Source: Desulfatirhabdium sp964549995 (lineage in GTDB: Bacteria; Desulfobacterota; Desulfobacteria; Desulfobacterales; Desulfatirhabdiaceae). From it: a DNA stretch of 6,120 nucleotides. Of this stretch, positions 6,080 through 6,120 are shown piece by piece. The stretch covers positions 1 to 6,120 of the forward strand of contig CAZJXF010000181.1 of assembly GCA_964549995.1 (NCBI GenBank). Reading direction: 5' to 3'. The stretch's first letter is position 1, and every line of letters begins with the position of its first letter. The position numbers and the translations under genes were made by a program. The notes beneath the pieces are model-generated. The model was given only the letters and a program-made list of their open reading frames with translations, did no database searches and was not told the DNA's origin.

Positions 6080-6120
6080 GCGCAATTTCCTCGATGGTGA
6101 TTTCGGTGTTCGTATAGACG
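6057..6120 (-). CDS. hslV: HslV (ClpQ) peptidase, C-terminal tail only
   Basis: The window's right edge holds the last 20 codons of a minus-strand gene, reading VYTNTEITIEEIAHGRIETG and then TGA (6059-6057). The YTN...TIEEI pattern matches the end of HslV, whose last strand and tail read like IYTNHFHTIEEL in E. coli. Its place directly before hslU fits the usual hslVU pair. HslV is the threonine peptidase that forms the double-hexamer core of the complex; the catalytic N-terminal threonine is outside the window. The last 23 nt overlap the start of hslU in another frame, so the two are probably translationally coupled. Identification rests on 20 residues plus context. Confidence 0.8.
   Translation of the reverse strand, partial: VYTNTEITIEEIAHGRIETG
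6080..6092 (-). promoter_or_regulatory. Ribosome binding site of hslU
   Basis: GAGGA at 6092-6088 lies inside the hslV coding tail, with 8 nt to the ATG at 6079. Its spacing selects that ATG over the upstream in-frame TTG at 6085, which would leave only 2 nt. Confidence 0.7.

Overview
This 6.1-kb window is a compact chromosomal housekeeping region. All recognisable genes lie on the minus strand, so transcription runs from high to low coordinates: hslV (only its 3' tail) - hslU - [repeat element] - argB - argD - argF - argG - [second, cut-off repeat copy]. The base composition is moderately GC-rich. An HslVU protease pair directly followed by argB-argD-argF-argG is, from general knowledge, the arrangement of Deltaproteobacteria (Geobacter and Desulfobacterales types). 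I infer a sulfate-reducer-like deltaproteobacterium but cannot name a species.

Positions 4712-6120 encode the ATP-dependent protease HslVU (ClpYQ). The hslV tail overlaps the hslU start by 23 nt. HslU is the AAA+ unfoldase and HslV the threonine peptidase.

Positions 2309-4377 and on to 176 encode four consecutive arginine-biosynthesis enzymes: N-acetylglutamate kinase (ArgB), acetylornithine aminotransferase (ArgD), ornithine carbamoyltransferase (ArgF) and argininosuccinate synthase (ArgG). Stop and start codons overlap at every junction (4, 4 and 8 nt), so this is one translationally coupled operon. ArgB carries the N-terminal helix and C-terminal signature of the arginine-inhibited class, so end-product control probably acts on that enzyme. 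ArgC, ArgJ and ArgH are not in the window.

The only sizeable non-coding stretch (4378-4711) is almost entirely filled by a roughly 305-bp imperfect palindrome with related inverted arms. One end of this element touches the hslU stop codon. The right-hand 100 bp of the element recurs in the same orientation at 1-99, downstream of argG, with about 89% identity and the first 50 bases identical. The arginine operon is therefore bracketed by copies of a dispersed, MITE-like or ERIC-like repeat. This repeat is the most interesting feature; the genes themselves are ordinary, and I see no novel enzymatic or defence system.
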